The position numbers and the translations under genes were made by a program. From Enoplolaimus lenunculus (Eukaryota > Nematoda > Enoplea > Enoplida > Thoracostomopsidae), in NCBI GenBank assembly GCA_030248215.1, contig JASANG010001325.1:1-64000 (forward strand): a stretch of 64,000 nucleotides of DNA, read 5' to 3'. Below the pieces are notes generated by a model. That model was not told the origin of the DNA and did not search any database. It saw only the letters and a program-made list of their open reading frames with translations. Of this stretch, positions 34,461 through 52,333 are shown one piece after another; position 1 is the first letter of the stretch, and the number at the start of each line of letters is the position of its first letter.

Positions 34461-34722
34461 CAGTAGTGACCCGAATAAGATGGGGGTTATACGAGGGGGT
34501 CCCCATTTTGAGTTCCAATCAATGGAATTCCATATCCCTAATAAGAGCCCGTTAGCGGTAGAGTCTCTAAACCCTAATTCGAGTCCATAAATGTCAATTC
34601 TCCAGGACCAAATAAAGTTGAGTTCGAAACTTTAAAGCGTGCTAAAGTTTAGAAAGTAAATTCTTAGGTTTAACTTTGCATTATCGCTCAAGCTATTTAC
34701 ACAAGACAAATAAACGTCTAAA
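34461..34722 (+). mobile_element. MITE 'A', truncated copy
   Basis: Starts 'cagtagtgacccgaataaga' and follows the family sequence to 'cacaagacaaataaacgtc', then diverges, so the right 40 percent is missing. It lies 570 bp beyond the 7.4-kb transposon. Confidence 0.6.
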
Positions 34723-34771
34723 ATTTCGTGAAATTAATAGTAAATTACCAAGTGCTCGGGTAAAACCCTAA

Positions 34772-35611
34772 CAGTGTGCGACCGGATACCAAAAACTAAC
34801 GGAGCCGGAGCCGGATAATCTAATATCCGGCCGGAGCCGGAGCCGGATAGTTAATTCGATTGTTTATTTAATCTCATATTCCTTTATAAGTTTATAGTTT
34901 GTATTCTGGTTTATTAAATCATATTACTGTACTGTTTGAATTACTGGTTGAGCGCACTAATAATGGGTTTTTTCGTAAATTAATAGGTCTATCACTCAAA
35001 AATTACCACAAACACATACATTTTTTCATTATATATTTCCACAAATAACTGAACTTTAAGCAAAAAACTAAAATGAAGTATCTAAGTAGCATTTAGATAT
35101 CAGAATGTAACTCACAATTCTTCCTTCCGTGGCCTATATTAAAACTGTTTTCGAGACAAAGCTTAACACATTAAACAGTGAACCTATTCCATTTTTCTGT
35201 TTATGTAACGTTGCGTTCAGTTGCAATATTTGTTTGGTTCGTCTTACTTTTACGGTCGGGCATCCAGTTTTTGTAAGGTACTATAAAATAAAGGTGTATT
35301 TAGCTTAGGATTTAAGGCTATTGTTTCACTTAAGCTTAGTTTGGACTTATCTTCACGTTAACTGCAACGTAAAGTACAAAGTGGCCGGCATGCAATCAGA
35401 GGCCTAGCCAGAATTTTGGAATGGGAGGTACGTTCTGAGAAAAAATTTCGAATGGGAAGTCACACTTGTTCTCAACTGAATTAATCGCCTTAAGATTGAA
35501 GCAAATATAAAACTGGTTTCCAGGCAAAGATTTAAACAAATATCCGGCAAGAAAAAATATCGGAGCCGGATGCCGATTTTTTGCCGGAGCCGGATATCCG
35601 GTCGCACCCTG
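34772..35611. mobile_element. 840-bp non-autonomous hAT element
   Basis: Ends CAGTGTGCGACCGGATA and 'tatccggtcgcaccctg' are flanked by a perfect 8-bp duplication 'aaccctaa' at 34764-34771 and 35612-35619. Subterminal 'ggagccggagccggata' motifs are present on both sides. No transposase frame is visible. The 8-bp duplication fits the hAT superfamily. Confidence 0.8.
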
Positions 35612-38231
35612 AACCCTAACATGTTTTTTGTCTTAGGGTTATCCTAACACTTGGCACGCAAAATTCGCGCCAAGTGTTATGGTAACCCTAAAGGCGCAAA
35701 AACTTATTGCGATTGTAAAATATAAAACCCTCTTGGATCGAATGCTTGCGCGGTTTGGCACCGTTGGAATGTTTTTGTTGGGTTGCATAGCAGCCCTAAA
35801 CTGTCCAAAGTATAGAACACGGTCCGAACAGTAGTTTACGCATATTCTTAAGCCTAAAGCAAAAAACGTTCCATTCCTAATCTTTAGTGGGTCTCTAAAC
35901 TTACAGAGGCTTAGTTTTACAGCCGGAGTCAAGATTCTTGCCGATATTGTATTAAATTTTTTCTTTTGTGAGACTTTTCACCAGGATATATTCCCAAGCA
36001 ATTGGTCCAAATTTGAGGAACTAAACGTCAGGTGCAACCGGAATTCCGGTTCCGATAAGGTAATAAGGTATTTTGATCATGTTTCCAGCTACTGCATTTG
36101 TTTCAGGATTTTGACATCCTAACTGGTGTGTTTACACCGTTAAAAGCGATGAAATACCGTTAAAACGAATTTTTCGGTAGCAAGAATTTTTTCTTTTCCG
36201 GTTCCGGTATTTTTTTCAACTTTCCGGTTCCGGTTACGGTATTTTATAATTCTGGCTGCACCCTGCAAACGTGTATGTGTCTACCGTTTTTATCTACGCT
36301 CAAAAGACACTCAAAAGTTTTTGAAAAGTGTTACGATTACCCTAACACTTGACACAGAAAATTTTATTTTATAATTCCGGTTGCAACCTGCCAAACAAAG
36401 AAACATTGTAAAAATACGCAAAATGTCAGTACCGAAATTCCCACATCATCCGGCAAAAATTCTATCGGAGCTGGAGGTCCTGGATACTACTGAACTTGTT
36501 CTTAGTTACAATGTATATTTCACAACAAGGTCGTTTCTTGTTGAATTACTGAGCGACACTTGCCGGAGCCAGAGTTGAATTCGTATAGGTGAGGCGAAAT
36601 TACGTAGTAAAAATGGTTAATTAATTAATTTTAGCAATATCTGCGATATGTTGTTTAGTTGTTTGGTGTTACGCTAATTTTCTGCGAAATTCGGAAAGAG
36701 GAAATAAAACGACTGTTATACTTTAACGCTGGTTTTTAGACTTTGAGGTCCTATTAAACACGAGTACACTCGCTATAGACTTAAAAAATTTAGTTTAGTC
36801 GTTGCCTAAAGTATAAAATATATATGCGCTCAGGTTTTTAGAGGCTTTCACGCTGGTTTTTAGACAACCAAACACGAATACACTAATGAATTTTTTAAAC
36901 TTCTAGAGGCTTTCATATACGCATTTGCGCTGGCTGTTATGCCACACATTGCTCAACCTAAAGGCTCCGATAAAATACTAAAATGCTGCAGCGCGTGTTT
37001 TTACTACTGACATGAACCAGATACTATATATACAGATAATAATGCAAAAATACTAACACATACGCCAATCACATAAAAGCAAATGGAGCTAAAAAATAAT
37101 GAAACATAATCTATTGACACTCTGGACAGAATAATAACCTAAAACTGTGATGTGCTGTTGAGGACATATGCGTGGTTTGCACGCCTGCCAACAAGCAAGA
37201 TTTAAAATGGACTACCTGACTTGATACTCCCTCAGATTCAAAAGTACGTTTACTCCTATAAAATGTAGTGCCACACCATGTTGAAAATCAACGCAAAATT
37301 AACACCTAAGATCCATTTGCGAAATTTTTACATGCTGATCATGCATCAGTCGCAAAACCAAAACTTATACTGTAATTACTATATATGTTGTTGCTAACGT
37401 TAACCCATTACAGACTTTCCAGTGGAATGCTTAATTTTAATTACACATATTGTGTAATCTGTAGATACAATAGAATGTTAAACTTACACTCCCGAACGAA
37501 ATTAAGAAAATAATATGTCAAACCAAAATGTTAAGAACAAAGAAATTAACGCAAATCGAATTATTGTACTAGGAATAGTAGTAGTATACTATATACATGA
37601 CATTAAATTAAGTTGGCACACAACCACTAACAACAATCTGTTGTAAATAAAGATGACTAGGTTTTGTGAGATAGCTTTCAGAAACACGCACACAGTCGAA
37701 AAATTGCAATTGCACTGTTTATAAATAACCAATTCATATAGATAGATGTACTGGTATATTTATAAACTTCAGAGCGCCCACTAAATTATCTACATTTCGT
37801 CGTTGAGTGCTTCCGCCGAATACTTTAAACAAATAGTATGAATTATTCAAATGAAATCCGTCTTTTTGTTGAATGTGTACCGCTTTAAAATTCATGAAAA
37901 TAGTGTAGCGTTGCGCAGTTGCTATAAATGCAACGTTGGCTTGGTATACAGACTTTACTTCAATTTTGACATAAATTAACATTTTGTTGAAGTTTTGTAA
38001 CTTTGACAGCTATAACGTTTCGTGCTTAGGGATGGCGGATAAATATGTATACAAACTTGAGTGCTATGACGCGTTATTTTTTGTAAACGAAATGACGTTA
38101 GGGAGAACGCATGTAAACAATACAGTTTATGTACAAGCCTCCGGACAAAGCATTGTTAAACGAAAATGCTCCACTCTAAAAAATTTTATATTATGTGGCC
38201 TTTCCTACAGGGAAATGAACCCAGCCCCTGT
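35612..38231. other. Intergenic stretch downstream of the malic enzyme gene
   Basis: A hAT-like MITE occupies 36029-36265 (ends 'caggtgcaaccggaattcc' and 'ctggctgcaccctg'), and a fragment lies at about 36360-36580. Around 36720-36900 two copies of 'gctggtttttagac' followed by 'acacgagtacact'-like sequence form a loose direct repeat. From 36900 to 38231 I see no gene or repeat; the last few hundred bases should include the 3' untranslated region of the minus-strand malic enzyme. Confidence 0.5.
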
Positions 38232-44282
<6,051 letters not shown>

Positions 44283-45855
44283 CTAAAAATTAAATATGCA
44301 AGACCAATAACAATTTTGGGTTTTTTGTGGGCGAAAACATTCTAAAATTTCATTTCAAAGCATAAAACTGGCTGAAGTAATGTTATTCATAAAAAGTAAA
44401 AACTTAAAAAACTTGTAGTTTCTCCGCTAATGTGCTATTAAAATTAAAGTTCCCAACATTGTGCGAAGCGTGAAACTTACAAAGCAAAAAATTTGTATTG
44501 CAGAGTTCAATATTAAAATAGTGTTAGTGACAAAGTACTGTGAAATCTTAAAAACACTTGAAGTTTCCGCTATAATGTACTGATATTAAAATTGAAGTTG
44601 TCAACATTGTGCGAAACGGTAAACGTACAATTTTTAGGCATTTCAGTAAACTCTAATATAAATTACTAACATGAATCACAGCTTGCTTATTCACTTCAGC
44701 GTCTCATTTTCAAAATCCTTCGTAAACCGACACTTCCTGTTACAATCGATTCTGAGCGACATAACAAAAATTAAAAACGAAATGTTGTTAGTGAAGAACA
44801 AAGTAAGCGGAACTCGATCTCTGCAGAACGATTGAATAAACTTCATATCCAGTTACTTAAATTTAAAAATAAAAACAAGGACCAAGTTCCCCATTTAAAT
44901 AAGTTAATGACTGAACAATAATACTATTGTGATTTACGCTTACAAGTGAAGAAGGCGGTACACGTTTGAAGTTCGCAAGCAGCATTCCATGACTTCAGAC
45001 GTAATAACAGACTTTTAAAGACACTGAAACCTAAAACACCAAGTACCTACAGATCACAAGCGTCCCGTAGAGTTTGCAATGTAAACACTAAACTTCAAAA
45101 ATGAGCACACACCAAAATACATAATACAATGCAAACTCTAGTTCAAGTTTACAAGCTCCGGTACAATTTTGATTTAAAACCCTTTGGCCGGCCAACCAAA
45201 AGTGTTGGCCGCCCGACCGGGCAGTAACTGCTTAGCACAGAAAAAAACTGAAAACATTGTGACATCATTAATATAATATTTTCAATCATATTTACATTTC
45301 TATTCTAAAACTTTTAGCTGAAATCTGATATCGAAATCTTTCACTGGAGAATACATGAATTTTTTGACAATAATATAGGGATAAAAGCGCATAAAGTACA
45401 GTTATGAACTTATTAAACATTTTAGTTGTTCCAGTAAAAGAATTAAAATCCCAAATGTGGATCCATTGGCACATGAAACCCCCCTGGTTACGCCCGTTTA
45501 CTAAGCATAAAAAAGTTTATAAGCAGGTGTGTTTGGTAGCTGGCTTGCCTACGCTGCGCTCTTGCTTGTTGTTGTCCCGAGACAGCGAGACGGTGCTCAG
45601 CGTAACATGGACCAAATTTTGATCATTAAACATTTCGCCGTATTAATTGCATGAAAGGAGAACCATCTGCAACATTTTGCAAAAAATGTTGTGGTATATA
45701 AAAATATTTTGCAACAATGTGCTACACTGACTTCTATTAAACTTATGGGAAACTACTGAACTTGTACTTTGGTAACGTATCTTTTACAATGAGGTCGTTC
45801 ATTGTTGAATTACTGAGCCTAAAATGATAAGTATAGCTTCTAGAAACGTAACGAC

Positions 45856-46269
45856 CAGGGTGCAACCGGAATTCCGGTTCCGGTAGGAAAATCCGGTATT
45901 TTTCACAATCCGGTTTCGGTAATAAATCCGGTATTTTTCACCGGAATTTTCCAGTATTTTCGGTATTGAAAATTGTTTCCATTTGAAAATTTAGGAAAAA
46001 TTGACATATTATTCTAGCATATTTCTCTAAAATTGTCCATGCGTGCATTGCCGAAATTTTCAATTTGTGCCATACTGCATAATTTATCATGTTTCCACCT
46101 ACTGCATTTGTTTCAGGAGTTTGGAATTCTAAATGGTGTGTTTACAGCATTACAAGCGATAAAATGGCGTTAAACAGAAAGTTTTCGATAACAAGTATTT
46201 TTTATTTTCAGGTTCCGGTATTTTTTTACCTTTCCGGTTCCGGTATCTTATAATTCCGGTTGCACCCTG
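45856..46269. mobile_element. hAT-like MITE with 8-bp duplication
   Basis: 414 bp from CAGGGTGCAACCGGAATTCC to 'attccggttgcaccctg', flanked by 'gtaacgac' (45848-45855) and 'gtaacgat' (46270-46277), seven of eight bases matching. The interior is rich in 'ttccggtattttt' motifs. Confidence 0.8.
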
Positions 46270-47184
46270 GTAACGATATATACCATTGTAAAATAGTTGA
46301 TTATTCTTAAAATTTGCATATTGGCTGGCCGGTGGCCAATAAGTATTCTGCCGCCCAGTAGAAAAAGTGCTAACTGCACATCAATTGAAAGTCGAAAAGC
46401 GATAAACTAATTTAGTTGTCACGTAATTCCCCAACTGTTAATCAAGTTTTACCAATTTAAACCTTATTGTTAAAAATTTTGAACCAATGCTACGAATATG
46501 TCTACTATTAAAAGCACTATGACTTAAAATTGGTGCAAACATAGGTTTCTTACTTTTACAAGTGGTCACTATGTAGATTTTTTAAGCCAGAAATCACTGG
46601 TACTCTTTTGCACGCTTGATGTGAAAAATAATTATCGAAAACTATTGAAATTTCGGCCCATGTATAGAACTGGGCCGGAACAGTAGTATACGTATGTTCC
46701 TAAGCCTAAACCTTTGGATGAGCCTATTCCTAAGCAAAAGCAAAAAATTAGTCTGAAGCTCAAATTGACTCCAAAACATTGGTATGTCCAAGCATGAGTG
46801 ACATATTCCCACGACTGAGACCGTGTTTACTCATTTTTTAACCAAAATATCTTTTTTATGACGCAACAGTGCGTTAGGTTCAGATCATAACTTGATTTTT
46901 ACATAGTTCGCCCATTAATCAGTGAACCTAAGTTCTAAGTATATTATTTCACACATATGCTTTCATAAATAAATTTACTTTTAATCGAATGCGAACAAAA
47001 CACATCTGAAGAAATTGAATCCACGAGAAACAAATGATCAGGAGCAATATTACACGAAGTTAACATTTTGAAATGCACATTGGCTCATTTGTTTCGCCGT
47101 TTTTATTCAACTTTCAAACTTTCCAAGAATGCATTGTCATTTTGTTAGATACAGTTATTGTTTAAATGCTCACATCACGTTTCG

Positions 47185-47345
47185 ACCAATTGGCCAATGT
47201 AAAGAACAGGGGCGGTGCAGTATTATAAGCATAGTTTTAAGCCTAAGCCAACCAAAAAATTAGTCTAAAATAAAACTTAAGCTTACACTATTACAGTCCC
47301 ACAGAAAAACGTTCCGCCCCTAATCTGTACATAGGCCGACCAATT
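47185..47345. mobile_element. MITE with CAGGGGCGG / CCGCCCCT ends
   Basis: The inverted repeat 'ccaattggccaatgtaaaga' pairs with the reverse of 'tctgtacataggccgaccaa', with CAGGGGCGG and CCGCCCCT just inside. The interior has 'taagcctaagcc' and its own reverse. Same family as 30733-30901. Confidence 0.6.
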
Positions 47346-47548
47346 GAATAATTAAAACACAGAAAAGCGAAAAAATAACACTAAAACTAAAATTTTAAAA
47401 CTCAAACTGATTCGTTCTTTCTAATTCTTCAACTAAACACAGAACCCACCCCAAAACAAGCTAGTAACATATATAAAACGCCAAAAAAATAATACAACAA
47501 ACGAAATTAGAACAATACAAACGATTCAGTAAAACAAATTTTATTTTT

Positions 47549-50500
47549 TCAATCAAGATCATCTTCTTGCATTCGTTTTACATTTCCCTCAGCAAGTGCG
47601 GCTCGTGAATTGGTACCTGAAAGCGCATGGGACGTTGTGCCGGTGTGTAAGTGCTGTTGAACCGAAGTATCATCTTCATCGCCAAACAAACTATCACCAT
47701 CGGCACTATCCAAAGCGTCAGAGCCGTGTTGATGCATAGTTCCGCTGTCGGCTGTTGGACTGCCGACTAAACTCTGAATCAAATTGGCAAAAAACGGCGA
47801 TGCAGTTGGACCGGTTCGCGCTGGTGGCGGGAAACCAAACCAAACCTGACCGATACGATCTAAATACTCGGAATAAGACGGATCCCGAGCAATCGAAACT
47901 TGATATTTGTCTACCAGAATGCTGAACTGCGATACAGATACTCGTTTTGGATGGTTATCGGTCGCGTGAACGATATATAGAAGGAGATAGACGAAATTTA
48001 ACAACGGCAAGGCAAACGGCGGCGATGTATAATTGAGGTCAGGATGCTTTGAGGTGTAATGATCGAACGCTGACGACGCAACATGTCGGTTCCGATGACA
48101 TAAAAATTGAAGCACTGCTTGTGCTATGAATAAATCAATTTCCGCCGCAAAACCTCTTGTTAGATGAAGCTCAATCAAAAACGAGGCACACCCCTGAAAC
48201 GGAAAATATAACAGATGGCAAAACATATTAAACAGAACAACCAGAAATTCACTTCCGGTTACATTTCCACACGAAAATGAAAACCTAATAATTTTTGACT
48301 AACAGCAAGGTTTTGCATTGTTGAAACCAAATATTGTTACAATCATACTTACTTTTAATTGAATGTATTATTAAAATAACGCTGCAGTTAAACCAAACTT
48401 CCAAAGCTTGACATTGATATTTAAGTTTAATCAGATTTTCTGCTGTTAAGAATGCATACCTCGCCATCATGGCTAAGCATAAAATGATATCGGGCATTGT
48501 AGTAATTTTTCTCCGACCAGAACACGTGTGCAAATTGTTGATGCAAATTTGGATGCCCGTAGCGGAACTGTGGCGCAACTTGTTTTGACCATTTCACTGC
48601 GAGTTGAATAAACCCATTTCGATCAATAAGGCTCTCGCTAGACGCGTCGACTGCAGTTGGCCGAGCCACTTCAAACAGCGAAGCAGTCGCTGCGGTCGTT
48701 GCAGTGGGAAGGGTGTCATCTACCATTTTGCACTGTAAACCAACAACCTCATTGCGCGGATGCAAACGACTAAACAACAGACGAACCTAAACCAAAAATT
48801 CACTATTACAGTTTTTTAAGAATAAAATTTATATCCACATAAATAATATAACACGTATATAGTAATTGTCGTTTTAACTGCACAATATTTTAAGCATTAA
48901 GTAACATTTGAGGAGTAACGTAACGTTCTAGATAAATTGAATGTAGCACTGCGTTATATGCTAGCTGTAAAGTTTCTATGTAGCTGATCATGCACAATAG
49001 TTAGAACGTTTACATTTAACTTAGTTTTGTGTTTAAGCATTGTTACATTAGCTGATAAACGGAAAGCAGTTGCAAAACTTTTCTCACGAGCAGGGGCGTA
49101 TGATGGAATAACTCCCTGAGTCTTACTATTCGGTGGTTGAATGGTGTCAGCAGAAATAGAATCTTGCTCTTGACGAGTGTCGGTATTTGGCAATTTTCTG
49201 TCTCCGTTTTTTGTGTCTAACCTAGACCAGAAGTCGAAAATTCAGCACATACTGGTAAACCAGTGAAAAGTAGAAGTTAATCGCAGTCAACCGTTAGCTA
49301 AGTCAATTAAGTTTGGAGAACTCATAGTCATGAATAAATTAATATGCTGATTTATTGCTGTTTTATAAAGACTCGCTGTCGGTTGGGCTCGCGAATCGTG
49401 AGCAAATTATATTTTAGTAGTAGCATTTAAAATGTTGCCGTTCCTCATCTAGTCTGTGTTTATATGACTCGTGCAGTTTTATGCTTTCACTATTCAAATG
49501 TTTTGAAACCTCATTGAGCAAAGCGAAACTCCGAGCGAAAGGGGTTAGAATGGTGGATGTCCGTCCTTCCGTCCAAAATGAATTCCAAAACACACTGAAC
49601 CGATTTTGATAAACATTTTTTGTTTGAAAGCTTATTATACTGCGGTGTTAACCTCGCATTGGAGTTTTAAAATTTTAAGCTTTTATCAGTTACAGACAAA
49701 TTTGCATTGGATAAGCCTAAATTAGGACTTTTTATTGTATTTCACTAATTATTAGGGTTACAAGCCAATCTACTTTCAGTTGTTAAGGATTTTTGGGTAC
49801 GAGCAATCAGAATGAATTGCTTACAAACCTCTGAAACTAAGAATTAAATAGTTAGCTAATAGCTTATTTGCAAATTAGATAATTGATAAGCTTAAATTAG
49901 GACTTTTTACAATATTTCAGTAATTATATATTAAAATTACGAGCAATCTAATTTCAGAACTAAAGAGTTTCTGGCTGCGAGGAGTCTGAATAAATTGTTT
50001 ACAAACCTGTAAAACCTATAATTGAAAAGTTAATTAATAGCTAACTTGCATGTTAGCATTATTGACAAGCCTGAATTAGGACTTTTTAAATTATTTCACT
50101 GATGATTAGAAGAAACTAGGCGGGCCAAAATATGCGTTTGTCCTTTATAACCTTAGAACGCTTAACTCGATTGGTTAAAAAAGAATGTTCGAACTTCGCT
50201 CACTCAATACATGTAGTTTCACTACGTGGCTCTATTATAGCAAAACAGCAGTCAGCATAATAATATAATGGAATTTAACCCTTTCTCACATGAATATTTT
50301 CTATTTCCCCTGAGACCTACTTTTATGCTAGGACTCGAACTCCAGTGACTGGAGTGGGAGGCGTATACCATCACCACTCAGCTATAGGAGCTTGACGCTC
50401 GAGCCCGAGGGGCTCTCACGTCTTGTGGTGATTTAGTACTAAGTATACGTGTTGCAATTGTTAAACACAGTGCGATATATACTATTTAACGTATATACAC

Positions 50501-51601
50501 TGCGCTGAGTTGCCTACAGGCAACTCAACGTGAGAAGGGGTTATAGATAGTAAACTGAAAATTTTTCGTTTAACCCTTTCTCACATGAATATTTTCTATT
50601 TCCCCTGAGACCTACTTTTATGCTAGGATTCGAACTCCAGTGACTGGAGTGGGAGGCGTATACCATCACCACTCAGCTATAGGAGCTAGACGCTCGAGCC
50701 CGAGGGGACTCTTACGTCTTGTGGTGATTTAGTACTATGTATACGTGTTGCAATTGTTAAACACTGTGCGATATATACTATTTAACGTATATACACTGCG
50801 CTGAGTTGCCTACAGGTAGCTCAATGTGAGAAAGGGGTTAAGACTGCAAGTTTCCTAACTGAGCACAGTTGAGACGTGACCCCATCAAAATATTTGAGTG
50901 TTGCTAGAATAAAGAATTTGTGTTTAGGGACACAAGATGGCAACATTATAGCGGGCCGGATATTCTGAAAAAAAACTAAAATCTATGAAAAACGTAAAAA
51001 AAACTATGAAAAAGCATTAAAAATAAGTTACGTATTCAGAAAATTTCATTTTTTCGGTGGTGACCACAAATTCAGCTAGCCGAGACTTTTCATACCACCG
51101 GTCTCGGTCTCTGTTTTTAACCGAGACCGCCCATTCCTGGGTGTCTGGTCAGTATTAAAATTTCTATCTAATTTCATGAACCATATAATACGTAACTGTA
51201 CTGTTATATGATAATACATAACCAAAATTGATGGTGAGATACCTCGTACACGTCAAAAAATTTTAACATAAAACAACTGTGGTGGGTGAGATACTTGTAC
51301 AATACCGAGGGCCACTAACCTTGTGTAAAACAGCTTCATCTGTTGCATTTGTCTTTGACTTGATCAACACATCAAGAAATAACAATGCCAAATCAGCTCC
51401 CGATGTAGTCTGGCCTTTACCTAGCAGTGTCGACGAACCTTCGAACAAAATATCAATCAGTTCACAATATAGGCCTGCAGTACAATACCGAAAATATATT
51501 GTTCTATATAGCTGGTGCGCTTGGTAATAGTCTTTGGATTCGAGCGCTGAATTTAACTTCTTTAAGATTCGCGTCACACCTCCACGACTTGACATGATCA
51601 T
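47549..51601 (-). CDS. GET4: GET4 / TRC35 homolog
   Basis: Three minus-strand exons, 51320-51601, 48460-48786 and 47549-48193, all phase 0, give about 417 residues. GET4 is the helical-repeat adaptor of the cytosolic complex that hands tail-anchored membrane proteins to the targeting ATPase; in animals it works with BAG6 and UBL4A. Matching blocks in order: DYYQAHQLYRTIYFRY, a SGADLALLFLDVLIKS helix, RYGHPNLHQQFAHVFWSEKN, NARYHF, FIAQAVLQFLC, PLLNFVYLLL and YLDRIGQVWFG. The protein is about 90 residues longer than the human one; the excess is in a Ser/Thr/Ala insert before the HPNLHQ block and in a polar, acidic tail ending QEDDLD. An ATG two codons downstream could be the start. An AATAAA lies a few bases past the stop. 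The large intron 48787-51319 holds repeats. Confidence 0.93.
49540..50230. repeat. Dispersed repeat, diverged copy of 25090-26430
   Basis: Begins 'gtccgtccttccgtcc', continues 'ctgaaccgattttgataaac', and ends 'gttcgaacttcgctcactca' next to a tRNA-like dimer. It lies in the large GET4 intron. The same neighbour order in both copies suggests the dispersed repeat and the tRNA-like units spread together. Confidence 0.55.
50278..50840 (-). repeat. Tandem dimer of the tRNA-like repeat, reverse
   Basis: Two units starting 'aaccctttctcacatgaat' at 50278 and about 50570 are reverse copies of the units at 25528-26063. Each has a reversed B box 'gattcgaact' or 'gactcgaact' and A box 'ccactcagcta', plus 'gagcccgaggggctc' or a near variant. 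Confidence 0.7.
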
Positions 51602-52330
51602 TCAAATTTATGTAAGTATATTACTTTATCTGCTCATATGGCAGCAAAACAAGGATACACACCTGAAACATGTCAAAGTTGGGTAGGCTAGAGTACCACG
51701 TTTTTTTCTTGCAGCTGAAAATGAGACGCGTTCTTAAGAGATTAACTGCATGAAAAGTTTGCCCCGGCCCTTATTAATCAAACGCTGACCCCGGTTCCTT
51801 AGACTGGGGAATCTCTAGTATAAATCCTATTAAATCATTGTCACATGGAGCCCAGTGTGCACTCTGTGTCGCACTGGTGCTCACCCTCGGCATCCCCTGA
51901 TCTCTAGCTATGTCGTTTCCTTGGTGTGCAATTCCCCTGTCTCAGCGTGTTTTCAGCAGTCCAAACCCCATTTTCTTACTAATTTTCATGCGCTCATTAC
52001 AATGCGCTATTCCGTTTCTGCCAATTCACTCCCCTTTACCCCTGTATCCTACGATAGCTTACCTAGTGAATTGTGCGCATCTGACTGAGCTTTATACGAG
52101 TAAGATAGTATTATTTTCGGAGAGACTGCGATCATATAACCCTGCGTTGACGGTCAGCGGTCCCGTAGGCTGTCTGATTGATCTCGACTAAATTTCGCGC
52201 ATCTTTTGCTACTCCCCTGGGAGTCTTCGCATATATAACATCAAACGGGACTAACCGGCTTGCGTTGCATTACTTTCTGTCATATACTTGTCACTCGCCA
52301 ATAAAATGAGCTCAACAGTGCCTTATCATC
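51602..52330. other. Region upstream of GET4
   Basis: The GET4 promoter should lie at its left end. The region is richer in GC than its surroundings, with 'tcaccctcggcatcccctg' and 'ctcccctgggagtcttc', and open frames on the plus strand at 51855-52191 overlap in two phases without recognisable motifs. It may be an extension of the repeat cluster that follows. Confidence 0.35.
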
Positions 52331-52333
52331 GCT

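Larger units (their letters stand above)
44290..47548. other. Spacer between malic enzyme and GET4 genes
   Basis: Contains the malic enzyme promoter or missing first exon, a hAT MITE at 45856-46269, a fragment about 46650-46790 with 'ggccggaacagtagtata' and 'cctaagcaaaagcaaaa', and a TTAGGC-type MITE at 47185-47345. No other coding exon could be supported. Confidence 0.5.
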
